Assembly: GCA_017961765.1 (NCBI GenBank) | Contig: JAGCWQ010000028.1 | Coordinates: 1 to 54,557, forward strand | DNA from: Paludibacteraceae bacterium | GTDB taxonomy: Bacteria > Bacteroidota > Bacteroidia > Bacteroidales > Paludibacteraceae | Direction: 5' to 3' | DNA length: 54,557 nt | In this document: positions 52,543 to 54,557 of the stretch, piece after piece | How the letters are laid out: each line of letters begins with the position of its first letter | Numbering within the stretch: the first letter of the stretch is position 1 | The notes under the pieces: model-generated | Database searches by the model: none | What the model was told of the DNA's origin: nothing | The model's input: the letters and a program-made list of their open reading frames with translations, nothing else | Program-made: the position numbers and the translations under genes

Positions 52543-52598
52543 GGCGGATGGCTCTTTTCCCCGAAACGATAAACTACACGGGGTTTGTATTTGCCGCC
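52543..52598 (+). ncRNA. Hairpin RNA preceding the three-copy repeat RNA
   Basis: GGCGG (52543-52547) pairs with CCGCC (52594-52598), enclosing CCCCG/CGGGG (52559-52563, 52579-52583). It does not contain ACAGCAAAC and may be a leader or a divergent unit. Confidence 0.45.
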
Positions 52599-52604
52599 GG
52601 ACAT

Positions 52605-52681
52605 GGAAGTCGTACAGCAAACGCTTTGCAAAAAAACAACTTTCATAACTTGGAAAGAAAAAACGAGAAATGCCGACTTCT
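52605..52681 (+). ncRNA. Repeat RNA, copy 1 (8-bp stem + YACAGCAAAC)
   Basis: GGAAGTCG (52605-52612) pairs with CGACTTCT (52674-52681). T then ACAGCAAAC (52614-52622) follows the 5' arm directly, and an inner hairpin CTTTC/GAAAG lies at 52640-52657. Seven T at 52685-52691 follow. Copies 2 and 3 have the same register and covarying stems. Confidence 0.65.
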
Positions 52682-52706
52682 GAATTTTTTTGATGGTTTA
52701 ACTCAA

Positions 52707-52767
52707 GGAAGGCGCACAGCAAACAAACTACACTCCAAACGCTTATTGGTAAAGTCAAATGCCTTCT
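52707..52767 (+). ncRNA. Repeat RNA, copy 2 (8-bp stem + YACAGCAAAC)
   Basis: GGAAGGCG (52707-52714) pairs with TGCCTTCT (52760-52767), allowing G-U pairs. C then ACAGCAAAC (52716-52724) follows. An inner CCAA/TTGG hairpin is at 52735-52749. Confidence 0.65.
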
Positions 52768-52781
52768 GCAAAAAAAAGAAT

Positions 52782-52843
52782 GGGAGACACACAGCAAACA
52801 GTCTAATAACGAAATTTTGGTTCTTTCGCAAAAAATGTCTCCT
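52782..52843 (+). ncRNA. Repeat RNA, copy 3 (8-bp stem + YACAGCAAAC)
   Basis: GGGAGACA (52782-52789) pairs with TGTCTCCT (52836-52843). C then ACAGCAAAC (52791-52799) follows. An inner CGAAA/TTTCG hairpin is at 52810-52828. The unit ends five bases before tRNA-Thr. Confidence 0.65.
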
Positions 52844-52848
52844 GACAC

Positions 52849-52920
52849 GCCGGAGTAGCTCAGTGGTAGAGCAGGGGTTTTGTAAACCTCAGGTCGTGAG
52901 TTCGAATCTCTCCTCCGGCT
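52849..52920 (+). tRNA. tRNA-Thr (anticodon TGT)
   Basis: Acceptor GCCGGAG/CTCCGGC, D-stem GCTC/GAGC, anticodon stem GGGGT/ACCTC with loop TTTGTAA, T-stem GTGAG/CTCTC with loop TTCGAAT, discriminator T. CCA is not encoded. Confidence 0.95.
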
Positions 52921-52941
52921 CAAAGAATCAGCAAGGGTGAT

Positions 52942-53075
52942 GGTTAGCCCCTAAGCTGAGAGGACGAAACCGTGGGTGACCGTCTTAAACTCGTGGGGTG
53001 CTAACCGCGCCACGATACGCAAAGGCCCATAATGAGCAGCCAGTCCAGTTGGGACGCTGACAGGTTCTTTGGCTG
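52942..53075 (+). ncRNA. Structured spacer between tRNA-Thr and the CAT tRNAs
   Basis: GGTTAGC-CCC (52942-52951) pairs with GGG-T-GCTAACC (52996-53006, one bulge), and CAGCCA (53037-53042) with TGGCTG (53070-53075) around GTCC/GGAC. No credible gene is present. Confidence 0.45.
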
Positions 53076-53098
53076 AATATATAAGTCCGAAATCATAT

Positions 53099-53180
53099 TG
53101 TGGGGTAGAGCAGTTGGTAGCTCGCCAGGCCCATAACCTGGAGGTCGTCATAAACGGTTCAAATCCTACCCCCGCAACCA
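53099..53180 (+). tRNA. tRNA-Met (CAT), initiator-like, with T-arm insertion, copy 1
   Basis: D-arm GAGC-AGTTGGTA-GCTC, anticodon stem CCAGG/CCTGG with loop CCCATAA, and a 3' end CCCCGCA-A-CCA resemble fMet tRNA. The acceptor 5' side is TGTGGGG. The T-stem reads GTC-ATAAAC-GG before TTCAAAT; removing six bases restores a near-normal T-stem. The same insertion is in the next copy. The encoded CCA is at 53178-53180. Confidence 0.75.
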
Positions 53181-53185
53181 AACAT

Positions 53186-53264
53186 CGCGGAGTAGAGCAG
53201 ATGGGAGCTCGCTGGGCTCATAACCCAGAGGTCGTCATAAACGGTTCGAACCCTACCTCCGCTA
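53186..53264 (+). tRNA. tRNA-Met (CAT), initiator-like, with T-arm insertion, copy 2
   Basis: Acceptor CGCGGAG/CTCCGCT has an unpaired C1-T72 end, an initiator feature. D-stem GAGC/GCTC, anticodon stem CTGGG/CCCAG with loop CTCATAA (three G-C pairs, as in initiators). The T-arm again reads GTC-ATAAAC-GG before TTCGAAC. Discriminator A; CCA is not encoded. Confidence 0.75.
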
Positions 53265-53292
53265 CAAAGTTTTACTTTAAAAGTTATTTTCA

Positions 53293-53565
53293 ATGTACGC
53301 ATCCAAGAGAACAATCGGCAAGCAGGGCATGTGGGCGAAAGCCCCGGTGGACCCTTACGCCGACAAAAAAATCAAGCACGCGAACAGCAGCAACAAACGT
53401 GGGAAGCAGTACTACTGCCAGGTGGTGAAGGACAGCCGTGGTTTCGTCATCAAGACGATTTGGCACCTCACAAACTCGAACCCCACCGACCCGAAGATGG
53501 ACATCTTCAACCTTCGCCGGAAGAAGAGACGCCTTCGTAAGAGCATGCGTAACCAGCCGAAATAG
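53293..53565 (+). CDS. Small basic protein, 90 aa, codon-biased
   Basis: The product (MYASKRTIGKQGMWAKAPVD...) is strongly basic, ending NLRRKKRRLRKSMRNQPK. Codons are GC-rich and biased like the SPFH gene, predicting high expression. A DNA- or RNA-binding role is plausible from charge only. It follows the tRNAs by 28 bases and may share their transcript. Confidence 0.65.
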   Translation: MYASKRTIGKQGMWAKAPVDPYADKKIKHANSSNKRGKQYYCQVVKDSRGFVIKTIWHLTNSNPTDPKMDIFNLRRKKRRLRKSMRNQPK

Positions 53566-53624
53566 TAAGTCGGCTAGGACTCCGCCGAAACAGATCCGGA
53601 TTGATCGGCATTTTATCGTGCTTG

Positions 53625-53660
53625 CCCCCTGAGCGACCAACGCCCGAGGGGGATTTTTTT
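53625..53660 (+). terminator. Intrinsic terminator
   Basis: CCCCCT (53625-53630) pairs with AGGGGG (53647-53652) around a 16-base loop, followed by seven T and then at once a -7 box. Confidence 0.8.
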
Positions 53661-53661
53661 G

Positions 53662-53669
53662 TATATTTG
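53662..53669 (+). promoter_or_regulatory. -7 box TATATTTG fused to terminator
   Basis: The box starts one base after the terminator T run and ends seven bases before the ATG at 53677. Confidence 0.6.
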
Positions 53670-53676
53670 GGCCAAA

Positions 53677-53871
53677 ATGGATATATTTGTAACTGAGCGG
53701 TATAAGTACGTCCCGCTGTCGGATGACGTGGATTTTGGGAAGATGGAAAAAGCACTCTCAAAACCTCACGTGCCGAAATTGAAACAGATTATACTTTATG
53801 TCAAACATGTTTTTGTCGGGTGGTTTTGGCGGAAGCCGAAAAAACAGACAAGACGAGCAAAAAGGAAATAA
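53677..53871 (+). CDS. Small basic protein, 64 aa
   Basis: The product (MDIFVTERYKYVPLSDDVDF...) ends with an aromatic, very basic tail VGWFWRKPKKQTRRAKRK. It could bind membrane or nucleic acid. The next ATG follows after one base. Function unknown. Confidence 0.6.
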   Translation: MDIFVTERYKYVPLSDDVDFGKMEKALSKPHVPKLKQIILYVKHVFVGWFWRKPKKQTRRAKRK

Positions 53872-53872
53872 C

Positions 53873-54109
53873 ATGAAAAAGTTCAGACTTCTCGCATTGG
53901 TGGCTCCGCTTCTTGTCTTGGCATCTACCGCAAAGTCTTGCGAAGAGCCGGTTCAAAGGAATACAAGCGAGAACAAGGAATCCATCGGGAACTCCCTTAC
54001 CGTTGAGGATGTTATCCACAACGGCAAACGTTATGTGGTGTTCACGAAACATGGCAACTACGACCCTTGCATTTTCGTAATTGAAGATAAGGACTATAAG
54101 CCCGAATGA
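53873..54109 (+). CDS. Secreted protein or lipoprotein, 78 aa
   Basis: The N-terminus MKKFRLLALVAPLLVLASTA then KSC fits a signal peptide with a possible lipobox Cys at residue 23. The mature part has NGKRYVVFTKHGNYDPCIFV. The longer frame into the upstream gene is rejected. It overlaps the next gene by ATGA. Confidence 0.65.
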   Translation: MKKFRLLALVAPLLVLASTAKSCEEPVQRNTSENKESIGNSLTVEDVIHNGKRYVVFTKHGNYDPCIFVIEDKDYKPE

Positions 54110-54557
54110 AAACCAAAGAGAACATATTCTACATCGTCAAGTCCACTTCCAAATTTGCCCCTGAGTATTGCCTGTTTAACGGTATGCCCAGGAAAATCAG
54201 CGTAGAAAACCTTTGGTATAGGAACAAGGACAACTACCATGACGGTAAGATATGGAGTTCGAACCATAGTTACTACCCGTTGTATGGCAAAGAATACGAA
54301 GAAAAGTTCAAGGATATTGATCACAATACGGAACCCGTTCCCGTCAGGCTCGTGCCAACCGACAGCGAAACGCCCGATCTGTATGTGCAGCGATACAAGG
54401 ACTGCCTGTTCATAAACACGAGCCTTGTAACGTACGCAACGTACAGGAGGAGCGAGCATTGGTTTAAAAGGTATTTCCCGATATTCGATTTTGGATGGGA
54501 AAGGATTGTCCGTAACTCGGTTCCGCACAACTATATGATATCCAACAAACTGTTCCC
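54106..54557 (+). CDS. Hypothetical protein, 3' end outside window
   Basis: The frame is open for 150 codons to the window edge, starting MKTKENIFYIVKSTSKFAPE. It is rich in Tyr, Trp and Arg, with YYPLYGKEYEEKFKDIDHN. It overlaps the lipoprotein-like gene by four bases. No family recognised. Confidence 0.65.
   Translation, partial: MKTKENIFYIVKSTSKFAPEYCLFNGMPRKISVENLWYRNKDNYHDGKIWSSNHSYYPLYGKEYEEKFKDIDHNTEPVPVRLVPTDSETPDLYVQRYKDCLFINTSLVTYATYRRSEHWFKRYFPIFDFGWERIVRNSVPHNYMISNKLF

Noticed and set aside
52614-52799. CACAGCAAAC compared with the c-di-GMP-I (GEMM) riboswitch core CACAGGGCAAACC
   Set aside because: Only part of the string is similar; the conserved second strand and receptor of GEMM are absent and no gene follows that would be controlled.
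52950-52975. CTGAGAGGACGAAAC, similar to a hammerhead ribozyme core
   Set aside because: The CUGANGA box and the spacing of GAAA to three stems do not fit; the outer stem GGTTAGC/GCTAACC does not place it in a hammerhead fold.
1-54557. Use of an alternative genetic code as in Lak megaphages (TAG read as Gln)
   Set aside because: Many genes end in TAG at expected places (for example the TonB receptor, epimerase, and the gene at 2600), and no frame needs TAG read-through.
1-54557. CRISPR array or large direct-repeat array
   Set aside because: Only short tandem repeats inside genes (collagen-like gene, amidase linker) and the three-copy RNA were seen; no regularly spaced identical repeats with unique spacers.

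Overview
The window looks like part of the accessory genome of a large dsDNA phage (possibly a jumbo phage) of a Bacteroidota host, probably a gut Bacteroides/Prevotella-type organism. The evidence is as follows. Genes are short and tightly packed, often joined by ATGA overlaps, and most lack homology I recognise. Typical Bacteroides-phage small-protein families are present (MSGGHFDY proteins, 'LLLKDLCAR...HHFDYRGLI' proteins, GHI-type Cys-pair proteins). There is a collagen-like fibre gene, a peptidoglycan amidase, a transglycosylase-like protein and nine tRNA genes. About 28 copies of the Bacteroidota sigma -7 box (TATATTTG and close variants) sit just upstream of genes. TAA, TAG and TGA all end genes, so the standard code is used. 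No capsid, portal, terminase or DNA polymerase gene is in the window, so the phage assignment is inference from this content.

Layout. 1-896 (minus) is the N-terminal part of a collagen-like fibre. 995-8168 holds a metallophosphatase, many small unknown genes with three paralogues of one family, and two dTDP-rhamnose pathway genes (rmlD, rmlA). 8230-22529 carries three envelope-type genes with strong own promoters and expression-optimised codons (OmpA-like porin, Oar-like TonB-dependent receptor, flotillin/SPFH protein). Among these lie a cluster that resembles RNA end-repair proteins (HAD phosphatase, cyclic-phosphate receiver-like protein, second HAD), UDP-glucose dehydrogenase and a Tad2-like anti-Thoeris candidate. 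22592-29603 has small genes, a lytic transglycosylase-like protein, a UDP-glucuronate epimerase, a minus-strand amidase, a lipoprotein, a papain-like peptidase and a minus-strand Ser/Thr/Asn-rich fibre-like protein. 29737-44759 has a RecD2-like helicase, an MTA/SAH nucleosidase-like protein, tRNA-Arg, a macro-like protein, an ABC-type ATPase, an acyl carrier protein, an RlaP-like nucleotidyltransferase, a membrane HExxH protein and a methyltransferase.

44770-45660 and 51300-53270 are RNA islands. They hold eight tRNA genes separated by structured non-coding RNA, and an HNH endonuclease gene next to tRNA-Gln. 45697-50995 between them is packed with small genes (a DUF262 protein, lipoproteins, membrane and zinc-ribbon proteins). 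The window ends inside a further unknown gene.

Two promoter classes can be seen. One is the host-type TATATTTG box, frequently with a TTTG about 19-20 bp upstream and often only 2-8 bases before the ATG, which suggests leaderless or near-leaderless mRNAs. The other is a TATTTATA/T motif found 15-22 bases upstream of fibre, lipoprotein and membrane genes and in front of the RNA islands; it may be a phage-specific (late?) promoter. Intrinsic terminators often abut the next TATATTTG box directly. The most striking undescribed signal is a three-copy RNA at 52605-52843: in each copy an 8-bp stem with compensatory base changes is followed, in the same register, by YACAGCAAAC.
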